Assembly (NCBI GenBank): GCA_003453435.1
Contig: DMLH01000076.1
Coordinates: 1-7,976, forward strand
Source: Clostridiales bacterium
Lineage (GTDB): Bacteria; Bacillota; Clostridia; Christensenellales; UBA1242
DNA: 7,976 bases
Direction of reading: 5' to 3'
Shown piece after piece: positions 1-6,786 of the stretch. Below the pieces are notes generated by a model that was given only the letters and a program-made list of their open reading frames with translations, made no database searches and had not been told where the DNA came from. Position numbers and translations under genes: made by a program. Numbering within the stretch: the first letter of the stretch is position 1; every line of letters starts with the position of its first letter.

Positions 1-1
1 A

Positions 2-3000
2 AAGAAAAAAAAAAACAAAATACAAAAAAAAAATTATTCACCAAAAAACACCAAAAAAAAAAAAAAAAAAAAAATCAACAATAAGGTTATAGCAATAATT
101 TTAACCGTTGTGGCAACAATAGGTTATTTTTCGCTGTTTACAAATCTTGTTGGATTTTTAAAACATTTTTTACTTGGTACATTTGGCATTTTTGCTTATG
201 CATTATTCACAGCGCTTTATGTTATTAGTGGATTAATTTTAAAGGGCAAAAAATATCATATAACAACAAAATACTTGCTTGCTTTAATATTTTCACTTTT
301 AAGCGTTCTAGCAATATTTCACATGGCTTTTAGCGGTGGGGTTGATTTTTCAACGTATGGCGAATATCTTGGCAGTATTTACAACATGCAAGTTTCTGTT
401 GGTGGTTTACTTTTAGGCTTATTAATTTACCCTTTGCAAAAATTCTTAAATTTTGGTGCTTATATTTTGTTCCTTATTGTGCTTGTTGTGTGCGTCACAA
501 TAATATATAACGGAATTGCAGATGCAAAATCAATGTCTAAAATAGATTTCAAGTTTTTCAAAAAGAAAAATAAAGCAAATGCAACTTCTAGCGAACCTGT
601 AAAAAATCAAAACACAATAAAAATAGATACTGAAGAGAATATTGAGGAGTTTAATAAAGGCATAGTTAATGAAAGTGTGGGACTTGGTGCCGAGGTTAAA
701 AAAGAGGAGACCTCAAGAGATATTGCACGAAGAAAACTTGGTCTTGATAGGCTATACGAAGATAAAGTAAATGTTAACTCAAATGATGACCAACTAGACA
801 CATTTAAAAAGAATTACATGAACACTGGTGGCAGTGTGTTTTCTACAAAAAACTTTGATAGGCAAGATTATTCAAATACAAATTACAGTGGAACGTTTGG
901 CTATAGCACTGTACTTGAAAACGGAAACAAAAGGAGAAATTCAGCTGAAGAAGAACAAAAGTACAATGAATATAGAAAATTTATGGGCTTAGCACCTGTT
1001 GCAACAAATGTACAGGAACCAAAAACGGAAACGAATTACGAAAATCATTCAAATATTTTTCAAACTAGTGATATTTTTGACACTTATTCATCTTCAAAAG
1101 ACTTTTATGACAAACACGAAAGTACAGAAAGCAGTGATGAAAAACTTTTTGGTACTCCAAAAACTGAAGACACAAACATTAAATTTACTTATTCATCACC
1201 AGCAGAAAAATCTGGTTTTATGGACAAGTTGACAAGTGATAATAACGAAGAAGTTAAACCAGAAAACTTAAATGAAACTGAGGTTAAAGAAGAAAATGAT
1301 TTGCGTGCAATTTTTGAAAAGCCAGTTCCAAAAAATGATATAGAACTACCAAAAAGTTTACAAAATGAAAACTATAATTTCACAAGAAAATTTGACACTA
1401 CAAGTAAAAATCCAATTGATTATGAAATTAAAAATATACAAAATTACACCAAAACACCAGAAGAGTCACAAACTGCAGTTGACCTGCCAAGACAGAAATT
1501 ACCTAAATACAATTATACAAAGCCAACACTTGATTTGCTTAACACTGCATCAACCGACCCTAGCATGTATGGCGGAAATGTTGAAGAAACCAGCCATAAA
1601 ATTGAATCAGTACTTGAAGAGTTTAAAATTCCAGCAAAAGTCATAGGAATTACAAGAGGTCCAGCAGTCACAAGATATGAACTTGAAATGCCTGTTGGTA
1701 TTAGCGTCAACAAAATTCCAACGCTAGAAAGTGACATTGCAATGCGTATTGCAACCAGCAAAAAAATTATGATTCAAGCACCAATTCCGGGCATGAGTGC
1801 ATTTGGAATTGAAGTACCTAATGATAAAGTTGCAACTGTATCACTTAAAGAAACACTATCAAGCGAAGCATTTATTTTAAGTAAATCACCATGTTCTTTT
1901 GCACTTGGTAAGGAACTTAACGGGGTGACAGATATTTGTGCCGTTAACAAAATGCCACACGTTTTAATTGCCGGTAGCACGGGCAGTGGAAAATCTGTTT
2001 GTTTAAATAGTTTAATTTTAAGTATTTTGTACAAATCTAGTCCAGAAGATGTTAAATTTATTTTAATTGACCCAAAACGTGTTGAATTTTCGATCTATGC
2101 AGGTCTTCCTCACCTTGTTATGCCAGACATTATTAGCGAGCCTAAAAAGGCAGATAATGCGCTTGCTTGGGCAGTTAGAGAAATGGAGAAGAGATATGAT
2201 GCACTTGCAGAACACAGAGTTAGAAATATTGAAGAGTATAATAACTTGCAAGATGTAAAAGACAGATATCTTCCAAAAATGCCATATATCATTATAATTA
2301 TGGATGAATTTGCCGACATAATGCAAAGTCCAGATTGCAAGGACATCGAAAGCAAAGTTATTAGGCTCGCAGCAAAAGCAAGAGCCGCTGGCATACACCT
2401 TGTTCTTGCAACTCAAAGACCTAGTGTTGATGTTTTAAGCGGAACGGCTAAAAACAATTTCCCTGCACGTATCGCATTTTTCTTAACAACTCAAACCGAT
2501 AGCCGAACAATTCTTGGCTATGGTGGCGCTGAAAACTTGCTTGGAAGGGGCGATATGCTTTATGTTGCACCGGGCAGTAATGAGGGCGCAAAAAGGCTCC
2601 AAGGCTGCTATGTTAGTGATGAAGAAGTAAAAACTGTTGTGGAGTTTGTTATATCTCATAATGCGCCAGATTTTGACCCATCAATTGAGGCTGCAATAAA
2701 TAAAACTCATAATGTGGGTGATAGCGTTAACCCAGACGGTACTTTTGCAAGTTATGATAATGACGGAATGGATGAAGAAGCAGAAATGCAGTCATATGCT
2801 AAAAATGTTATGAAAGAGTTTATTAGGGTTGGCAGAGCCAGTGCAACGTACATCCAAAGAACTCAAAGGGTTGGCTTTGCAAAAGCCGGTAGAATTATGG
2901 ATTATCTTGAGAGGAAAAAATATATTGCTCCAAGTGATGGAACTGCAAAAGCAAGAGCAGTTTATATGACAAAACAGCAATATGTAGAAATTTTTGGCGA

Positions 3001-3025
3001 TACAGATTTTGATGATCATGATTAA
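2..3025 (+). CDS. ftsK: FtsK/SpoIIIE-family DNA translocase, 5' end outside window
   Basis: Membrane-anchored hexameric ATPase that pumps double-stranded DNA through the closing septum during division or sporulation. The frame is open from base 2 to the TAA at 3023-3025 (1007 residues visible), so the start lies upstream. Order: Lys-rich cytoplasmic tip; four or five hydrophobic segments (about 83-150, 173-241, 269-331, 398-433, 455-511); a long Asn/Glu/Lys/Thr-rich linker (about 520-1500); the RecA-like motor with Walker A GSTGSGKS (1973-1996), Walker B IIIIMDEF (about 2288-2311) and the TQRPSVDV segment (about 2410-2435); then a C-terminal winged-helix gamma domain (about 2790-2985, with RASATYIQR and GRIMDYLE) that reads skewed DNA octamers in this family. 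The linker is longer than in B. subtilis SpoIIIE. Whether it serves division, sporulation or both cannot be told from sequence. Family assignment is secure; the true N-terminus is unknown. Confidence 0.96.
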   Translation, partial: KKKKNKIQKKNYSPKNTKKKKKKKINNKVIAIILTVVATIGYFSLFTNLVGFLKHFLLGTFGIFAYALFTALYVISGLILKGKKYHITTKYLLALIFSLLSVLAIFHMAFSGGVDFSTYGEYLGSIYNMQVSVGGLLLGLLIYPLQKFLNFGAYILFLIVLVVCVTIIYNGIADAKSMSKIDFKFFKKKNKANATSSEPVKNQNTIKIDTEENIEEFNKGIVNESVGLGAEVKKEETSRDIARRKLGLDRLYEDKVNVNSNDDQLDTFKKNYMNTGGSVFSTKNFDRQDYSNTNYSGTFGYSTVLENGNKRRNSAEEEQKYNEYRKFMGLAPVATNVQEPKTETNYENHSNIFQTSDIFDTYSSSKDFYDKHESTESSDEKLFGTPKTEDTNIKFTYSSPAEKSGFMDKLTSDNNEEVKPENLNETEVKEENDLRAIFEKPVPKNDIELPKSLQNENYNFTRKFDTTSKNPIDYEIKNIQNYTKTPEESQTAVDLPRQKLPKYNYTKPTLDLLNTASTDPSMYGGNVEETSHKIESVLEEFKIPAKVIGITRGPAVTRYELEMPVGISVNKIPTLESDIAMRIATSKKIMIQAPIPGMSAFGIEVPNDKVATVSLKETLSSEAFILSKSPCSFALGKELNGVTDICAVNKMPHVLIAGSTGSGKSVCLNSLILSILYKSSPEDVKFILIDPKRVEFSIYAGLPHLVMPDIISEPKKADNALAWAVREMEKRYDALAEHRVRNIEEYNNLQDVKDRYLPKMPYIIIIMDEFADIMQSPDCKDIESKVIRLAAKARAAGIHLVLATQRPSVDVLSGTAKNNFPARIAFFLTTQTDSRTILGYGGAENLLGRGDMLYVAPGSNEGAKRLQGCYVSDEEVKTVVEFVISHNAPDFDPSIEAAINKTHNVGDSVNPDGTFASYDNDGMDEEAEMQSYAKNVMKEFIRVGRASATYIQRTQRVGFAKAGRIMDYLERKKYIAPSDGTAKARAVYMTKQQYVEIFGDTDFDDHD
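53..74 (+). repeat. 22-nt poly-A homopolymer inside the ftsK coding frame
   Basis: Positions 53-74 are uninterrupted A. In the ftsK frame this encodes seven lysines just before the first membrane helix. All three forward frames are open from the left edge through this run, so a miscounted or slipping homopolymer would not show as a stop codon. Shorter A runs (5-15 and 24-33) lie just upstream. Confidence 0.95.
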
Positions 3026-3030
3026 ATTTT

Positions 3031-3200
3031 CTGCTTATCTAACAGTAGTTTCGCCTCTCTAACGAACCGGCGAAAATAATATCCGCACATTTAATCATCT
3101 TTTTGGTTTATACTTTGCAAACTTCAAGTTTCACAAGGTCACTTAGTGCCACTCCGTTTGCTTTATCTAAACACAAAAATCTAATCAAATCTGCTACTGA
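3031..3200. other. Intergenic region with nested complementary segments, possible structured RNA or gene remnant
   Basis: This stretch between ftsK and rimO holds no convincing gene. Its GC content (62 of 170 bases, 36%) is well above that of the other short gaps here, for example 5250-5316. Visible pairings are CAGTAG 3043-3048 with CTACTG 3194-3199; TTTCGCC 3049-3055 with GGCGAAA 3069-3075; AAACT 3119-3123 with AGTTT 3127-3131; and GG-CAC with GTGCC across 3137-3150. They nest without conflict, which would suit a multibranched RNA. None is followed by a T run, so there is no ordinary terminator. On the minus strand, 3206-3108 is an open stretch ending in TAA (includes VADLIRFLCLDKANG) but lacking ATG, and 3098-3039 is a 19-residue ORF. 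The pairings are short and may be chance. Confidence 0.35.
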
Positions 3201-3264
3201 TGGAAATTAAAAATTTTATTTAAAATAAAAAAGATAAAATTATTAGCAAATAATTATATAAAAT

Positions 3265-3268
3265 GAGG
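3265..3268 (+). promoter_or_regulatory. Ribosome binding site of rimO
   Basis: GAGG lies 11 bases before the ATG at 3280, a slightly long but usable spacing. It supports this ATG as the start, and the protein then begins a few residues before the first conserved strand (HIVQLGC), as expected for RimO. Confidence 0.6.
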
Positions 3269-3279
3269 CGAAAAATTTA

Positions 3280-4611
3280 ATGACAAAAGAAGAACTATTA
3301 AAAAAGAAATTTCATATTGTACAACTTGGTTGTGATAAAAATAGGGTAGATGGTGAAAAAATTGCCTATCTTTTGCAAAACTATGGGCTTAAACAAACTG
3401 CAAATCCTGAAGATGCCGAAATTATAATTGTGAACACATGTGCATTTATAAAAAGTGCAAAGGAAGAGAGTATTGATTGTATTTGCTCTGCAATAGACTG
3501 CAAAAGCGATAAGTGCGAAAAACTTATTGTCACAGGTTGTTTTGCACAAAGATATTACGACGAGGCAAAAACAGGTTTTCCCGAAGTTGATGCCGTAGTA
3601 AGACTTAAAAATAATGAACAAATTGTTAATGTTGTTAAAGGGCTTTATGGCCTAGATACCACACAAAATGATTGTGCAAAATTAAGCGCACTTAAAAGGT
3701 CACTTTCAACTCCAAGTCATTACGCATATTTGAAAATTGCAGATGGTTGCAATAACTGTTGCGCTTATTGTACAATTCCAAAAATAAGGGGTCGTTTTAC
3801 ATCAGTTCCGGTTGAAGAATTGTACAAGGAAGCAAAAGCGCTTGTTAAAAATGGAGTAAAAGAACTTATTTTGGTTGCACAAGATGTAACAAATTACGGA
3901 ACAGATATTTATGGCGAGCCAAAACTTGTTGAACTTATTCAAACATTATCAAAAATTAAGAAATTAAAGTGGATAAGACTTCATTATTGCTATCCAAACT
4001 TAATAACCGATAGACTTTTAAACGAAATTGTAAACAACAAAAAAGTTTGTAAATACTTAGATATTCCTATGCAACACGCAAGTAGTGAAATTTTACGCGC
4101 AATGAATAGACGTGACACCCTTGAGGCATACAATGAGTTACTTAAAAAAATACATAATCTACCTCGTTTTGTTGCTATTAGAAGCACATTTATTGTCGGT
4201 TTCCCAGGAGAAACAAATAAAGACTTTGAAACTTTAAAAGAGTTTTTGGAAAGGCAAAAATTACAATATGTTGGTTTTTTTAAGTATTCAAGAGAAGAAT
4301 ACACTGCAGCATATATTATGCCAAAACAAGTAAATGAAAAAGTTAAAGATGAAAGGCTTGCCGAAGTTCAAGAACTTCAAGAAAAAATTATGATTAAAAG
4401 TCAAAAGCAATTTATAGGTCACACAACGCTTTGCATACTTGAAAAGATTGATGACGACGGAACTTTGACATTAAGAAATCAGTACAATTCACCGAGTGTA
4501 GACAGCTTAGTGTTTGCGCAAAAAGGTAACAAAAAAGTTAAAGTGGGCGAGTTTTACAATGTAAAAATAACAGGACTTTATGGCATAGATCTTGCTGGCG
4601 AAATTGTGTGA
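3280..4611 (+). CDS. rimO: Ribosomal protein S12 methylthiotransferase RimO
   Basis: Radical SAM enzyme that adds a methylthio group to a conserved aspartate of ribosomal protein S12, using two 4Fe-4S clusters in the cytoplasm. The 443 residues match the family length. The N-terminal UPF0004-type domain carries the auxiliary-cluster cysteines C18 (LGCDKNRVD), C54 (NTC) and C87 (TGC). The radical SAM signature CxxxCxxC is C157, C161 and C164 (GCNNCCAYC). A TRAM domain occupies roughly residues 375-443. The DKNRVD form of the first motif favours RimO over the tRNA enzyme MiaB. Extra cysteines at 67, 69, 74 and 79 lie between the second and third cluster ligands. It starts the probable rimO-pgsA-pyrophosphatase-like operon; a weak AT-rich -10-like TATAAA (3257-3262) precedes it but no convincing -35 is visible. 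The stop is TGA. Confidence 0.95.
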   Translation: MTKEELLKKKFHIVQLGCDKNRVDGEKIAYLLQNYGLKQTANPEDAEIIIVNTCAFIKSAKEESIDCICSAIDCKSDKCEKLIVTGCFAQRYYDEAKTGFPEVDAVVRLKNNEQIVNVVKGLYGLDTTQNDCAKLSALKRSLSTPSHYAYLKIADGCNNCCAYCTIPKIRGRFTSVPVEELYKEAKALVKNGVKELILVAQDVTNYGTDIYGEPKLVELIQTLSKIKKLKWIRLHYCYPNLITDRLLNEIVNNKKVCKYLDIPMQHASSEILRAMNRRDTLEAYNELLKKIHNLPRFVAIRSTFIVGFPGETNKDFETLKEFLERQKLQYVGFFKYSREEYTAAYIMPKQVNEKVKDERLAEVQELQEKIMIKSQKQFIGHTTLCILEKIDDDGTLTLRNQYNSPSVDSLVFAQKGNKKVKVGEFYNVKITGLYGIDLAGEIV

Positions 4612-4656
4612 TTTAACAAACGAATTCCATTTCACATTCAAATAATAAAGATAAAT

Positions 4657-4662
4657 AAGGAG
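4657..4662 (+). promoter_or_regulatory. Ribosome binding site of pgsA
   Basis: AAGGAG is placed five bases before the ATG at 4668. It confirms the start, which also gives the conserved N-terminus MNLPNKLSLSR of the family. Confidence 0.8.
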
Positions 4663-4667
4663 TTTCT

Positions 4668-5249
4668 ATGAATTTACCAAACAAATTAAGCCTTTCTAGG
4701 CTAATTATAACGCCAATTATGATGTTTTTTTACCTTGCAACATTTATTTCTTTTGGAAAGTTTGTTGCATTAGGATTGTTTATTATTGGCGCATTTACAG
4801 ACTTTTTGGATGGTCACATTGCAAGAAAATATAATTTAGTGACCGATATGGGAAAATTTTTAGACCCAATTGCAGACAAATTACTAGTAACAAGTGCATT
4901 AATACTTGTTGCAGTTGATGGCACAATTTTGGCACCATTTGGGGCAATTGTACTAGCGATTTTTGTGGGCAGAGATTTGGCTGTTGATATGCTTAGACTT
5001 GTAGCAAGTAGCAAAGGCACAGTAATTGCTGCCGATAAACTAGGTAAATACAAAACCTTTAGCCAAGATATTGCCTTGCCACTTTTAATTTTATACTCAG
5101 CACTAAACGTACTTGGCATAAATTCAACAGTTCTAACTGTTTTTATGTGGATTTCATATGGATTTTTAATTTTGGCAACACTTTTAACAATAATTTCACT
5201 CATTAACTACTTAATTAAAAATAGAGCAGTTTTTGAGGAAAAAATGTAA
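4668..5249 (+). CDS. pgsA: CDP-diacylglycerol--glycerol-3-phosphate 3-phosphatidyltransferase
   Basis: Integral membrane enzyme that condenses CDP-diacylglycerol with glycerol 3-phosphate to phosphatidylglycerophosphate, the committed step to phosphatidylglycerol and cardiolipin. The CDP-alcohol phosphotransferase signature D-x2-D-G-x2-A-R-x8-G-x3-D-x3-D is complete: D45, D48, G49, A52, R53, G62, D66 and D70. These acidic residues bind the metal ions and the CDP group. The 193-residue length and MNLPNKLSLSR start are typical of bacterial PgsA. Hydrophobic segments are visible at roughly 11-42, 72-100, 132-150 and 155-185. It lies 56 bases after rimO and 67 bases before the pyrophosphatase-like gene, all on the same strand and with no terminator seen between them. 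Other CDP-alcohol transferases are possible in principle, but the rimO-pgsA-recA context and the N-terminus favour PgsA. Confidence 0.93.
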   Translation: MNLPNKLSLSRLIITPIMMFFYLATFISFGKFVALGLFIIGAFTDFLDGHIARKYNLVTDMGKFLDPIADKLLVTSALILVAVDGTILAPFGAIVLAIFVGRDLAVDMLRLVASSKGTVIAADKLGKYKTFSQDIALPLLILYSALNVLGINSTVLTVFMWISYGFLILATLLTIISLINYLIKNRAVFEEKM

Positions 5250-5268
5250 AAATAATATATTTTAAATC

Positions 5269-5288
5269 CAAATAAATTTAATTATTTG
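5269..5288 (+). repeat. AT-only inverted repeat between pgsA and the pyrophosphatase-like gene
   Basis: CAAATAA (5269-5275) and TTATTTG (5282-5288) form a perfect 7-bp inverted repeat around a 6-base loop. There is no following T run and the stem has a single G-C pair, so it is unlikely to stop transcription. In such an AT-rich gap it may be chance. Confidence 0.4.
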
Positions 5289-5316
5289 AAATATAAAAGA
5301 AAAATGGTGAAGTTCT

Positions 5317-5652
5317 ATGGAAAATAAAGAGTATTTAGGAAAAATTGTAAAAGTTATTATGGATAGGCCACTTGGCTCAAAGCATCCAAAGCATGGCTTT
5401 GAATATCCAGTAAATTATGGCTATATACCAAACACAGTTTCGGGTGATGGAGAAGAGTTGGACGCGTATGTTTTAGGCGTAAGTCAGCCACTTGTAGAGT
5501 TTGAAGGCGAGGTTATTGCAATTATTCATAGAACTAACGACAATGATGACAAACTTGTTGTTGTGCCTAAGGGGCAAAAATTATCAAACGAGGAAATTCA
5601 AAAACAAACACACTTTCAAGAACAGTGGTTTGAGTCTGTAATTTTAAGATAA
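5317..5652 (+). CDS. Short family I inorganic pyrophosphatase-like protein
   Basis: The 111 residues correspond to the core of a family I (soluble) inorganic pyrophosphatase; full-length bacterial enzymes have about 175. YPVNYGYIPNT (30-40) aligns with the E. coli YPCNYGY region, keeping both tyrosines (Y51 and Y55 equivalents). DGEELD (44-49) matches the metal-binding D-x-D-P-x-D signature, with Glu where the catalytic Asp67 normally is. DDKLVVVP (77-84) keeps the D102 and K104 equivalents, but D97 appears to be Arg72 and the C-terminal Tyr-Lys pair (141-142) is Trp-Phe. The N-terminal part bearing E20 and K29 is absent. I recall similar short proteins annotated as pyrophosphatases in Clostridia, so this is probably a conserved small subfamily and not a truncated gene. 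PPi hydrolysis is uncertain. The binding site is weak (GGTGA at 5306-5310). It occupies the place of cinA in many Firmicutes. Confidence 0.8.
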   Translation: MENKEYLGKIVKVIMDRPLGSKHPKHGFEYPVNYGYIPNTVSGDGEELDAYVLGVSQPLVEFEGEVIAIIHRTNDNDDKLVVVPKGQKLSNEEIQKQTHFQEQWFESVILR

Positions 5653-5675
5653 AATGATAAAAATTGTATAAATAA

Positions 5676-5704
5676 TAGACTTTTTCGAACATCTGTGCTA
5701 AAAT
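5676..5704 (+). promoter_or_regulatory. Probable recA promoter (extended -10)
   Basis: TAGACT (5676-5681) matches the -35 consensus TTGACA at four of six positions. After a 17-base spacer comes TAAAAT (5699-5704), preceded by TGC to give an extended -10 (TGnTAAAAT). Transcription would begin near 5711. TATAAT at 5704-5709 is an alternative -10 but has a poorer -35 partner. The position directly before recA fits. Confidence 0.65.
5686..5699 (+). promoter_or_regulatory. LexA-type SOS operator in the recA promoter
   Basis: CGAAC-ATCT-GTGCT resembles the Gram-positive LexA (DinR) box CGAAC-N4-GTTCG. The left half is perfect, the right half has three of five matches, and the inner GAAC-N4-GTTC core matches seven of eight. 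The site lies between -35 and -10, where bound LexA would block RNA polymerase and RecA-stimulated LexA cleavage would relieve it. No lexA gene is in the window, so the regulation is inferred. Confidence 0.7.
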
Positions 5705-5712
5705 ATAATCGT

Positions 5713-5717
5713 AGGAG
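5713..5717 (+). promoter_or_regulatory. Ribosome binding site of recA
   Basis: AGGAG ends 12 bases before the ATG at 5730. The spacing is on the long side, but no other in-frame start is closer and the resulting N-terminus fits RecA. Confidence 0.6.
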
Positions 5718-5729
5718 AAATATATAAAT

Positions 5730-6722
5730 ATGGATCAATCAAAACAAAAAGCGTTAGACCTTGCAATTGCATCAATTGAAAAGCAATTTGGCAAAGGCTC
5801 AATTATGAAAATGAACGAAATTGCCGTTCAAAATATAGACGTTATACCAACAGGATGCTTAACACTTGACGCTGCACTTGGTATTGGCGGCATGCCACGT
5901 GGCAGAATTATAGAAATTTATGGGCCAGAAAGTTCAGGTAAAACGACAGTTGCACTTCACGTTGTTGCAGAGGCTCAAAAATTGGGCGGTACTGCTGCGT
6001 TTATTGACGCAGAACACGCACTTGACCCTGTATATGCAAGCAGTATTGGCGTTAATATGGACGAATTATACATATCTCAGCCAGACACAGGCGAACAAGC
6101 GCTTGACATTTGCGAAAGCCTTGTTAAAAGTGCAGCAATTGATATTATTGTTGTGGACTCTGTTGCAGCCCTTACTCCAAAAGCCGAAATTGACGGTGAA
6201 ATGGGCGATAGTTTCATAGGTCTTCAAGCAAGACTAATGAGCCAAGCACTAAGAAAACTTACGGCAGTTGTAAACAAAACAAAAACTTGTATTATATTTA
6301 TCAATCAACTTCGTGAAAAAGTTGGCGTTATGTTTGGGTCTCCAGAAACCACAACTGGCGGAAAGGCACTAAAATTTTATTCAAGTATAAGATTGGATGT
6401 TAGAAAAGTTGACACACTTAAAGATGGTGACCAATTTATTGGCAACAGAACAAGGGTAAAAGTTGTTAAAAACAAACTTGCAAGTCCATTTAAAGTTGCA
6501 GAATTTGACCTTATGTACGGTAAAGGCATAAGCAAAATTGGATGTTTACTTGATGTTGCAATTGATAATGGCATTATTGAAAAAAGTGGTTCTTGGTTTA
6601 GTTATGGCGACCAAAAGATAGGTCAAGGTAAAGAAAACGTTAAAGCATATCTTGAACAAAATGAAGCACTTAAAGCCGAAATTGAAGCAAAAGTTAAAGA
6701 TATTTTGTTTGCAAAAAAGTAA
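5730..6722 (+). CDS. recA: Recombinase RecA
   Basis: DNA strand-exchange ATPase that forms filaments on single-stranded DNA, drives homologous recombination and repair, and stimulates LexA self-cleavage. Visible features: Walker A GPESSGKTT (65-73); FIDAEHALD with catalytic Glu95; Walker B IIVVDS (139-144); DNA-binding loop L1 around EMGDSFIGL (157-165); and the family signature with loop L2, INQLREKVGVMFGSPETTTGG (191-211). The KVVKNKLASPFK segment (about 245-256) and the C-terminal domain are present. At 330 residues it is shorter than E. coli RecA (353) and ends in a Lys-rich tail (DILFAKK) in place of the usual acidic tail, which in E. coli restrains DNA binding. It has its own promoter with a LexA-like box, so it is likely SOS-induced and transcribed separately from the rimO group. 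Sequence identity is unmistakable. Confidence 0.98.
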   Translation: MDQSKQKALDLAIASIEKQFGKGSIMKMNEIAVQNIDVIPTGCLTLDAALGIGGMPRGRIIEIYGPESSGKTTVALHVVAEAQKLGGTAAFIDAEHALDPVYASSIGVNMDELYISQPDTGEQALDICESLVKSAAIDIIVVDSVAALTPKAEIDGEMGDSFIGLQARLMSQALRKLTAVVNKTKTCIIFINQLREKVGVMFGSPETTTGGKALKFYSSIRLDVRKVDTLKDGDQFIGNRTRVKVVKNKLASPFKVAEFDLMYGKGISKIGCLLDVAIDNGIIEKSGSWFSYGDQKIGQGKENVKAYLEQNEALKAEIEAKVKDILFAKK

Positions 6723-6732
6723 AAAATCACTA

Positions 6733-6761
6733 TTGACAGCACTTAAAAACTGTGTTATACT
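6733..6761 (+). promoter_or_regulatory. Near-consensus sigma-A promoter of the lipoprotein gene
   Basis: TTGACA (6733-6738) is a perfect -35, followed by a 17-base spacer and TATACT (6756-6761), with TGT just before it as an extended -10. It begins 10 bases after the recA stop. Transcription would start near 6768, leaving a leader of about 19 bases that contains AGGAGGT (6773-6779) with a 7-base spacing to the ATG. This is the strongest promoter visible in the window. Confidence 0.88.
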
Positions 6762-6786
6762 ATAAACGTATCAGGAGGTAATAACT

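Noticed and set aside
110..112. GTG at 110 as the start of the ftsK gene
   Set aside because: It falls inside a membrane helix, the frame stays open upstream to base 2, and no binding site is at a proper distance (AAGG at 83-86 is over 20 bases away).
2063..2416. 117-codon minus-strand ORF inside ftsK
   Set aside because: It is antisense to the highly conserved motor domain, has Cys/Phe/Asn-rich composition typical of shadow frames and lacks a binding site.
3049..3075. TTTCGCC/GGCGAAA hairpin as the ftsK terminator
   Set aside because: The stem is perfect but no T run follows on either strand, so it does not fit an intrinsic terminator.
3298..3621. 107-codon minus-strand ORF opposite rimO
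   Set aside because: It is antisense to the cysteine-rich N-terminal domain of RimO and is explained by that gene.
4814..5203. 129-codon minus-strand ORF opposite pgsA
   Set aside because: It mirrors a clear pgsA coding frame with intact active-site motif; its Ser/Thr/Ile-rich translation looks like an antisense shadow.
5269..5288. AT-rich hairpin between pgsA and the next gene as a terminator
   Set aside because: It has a single G-C pair and no T tract; the close spacing favours cotranscription.
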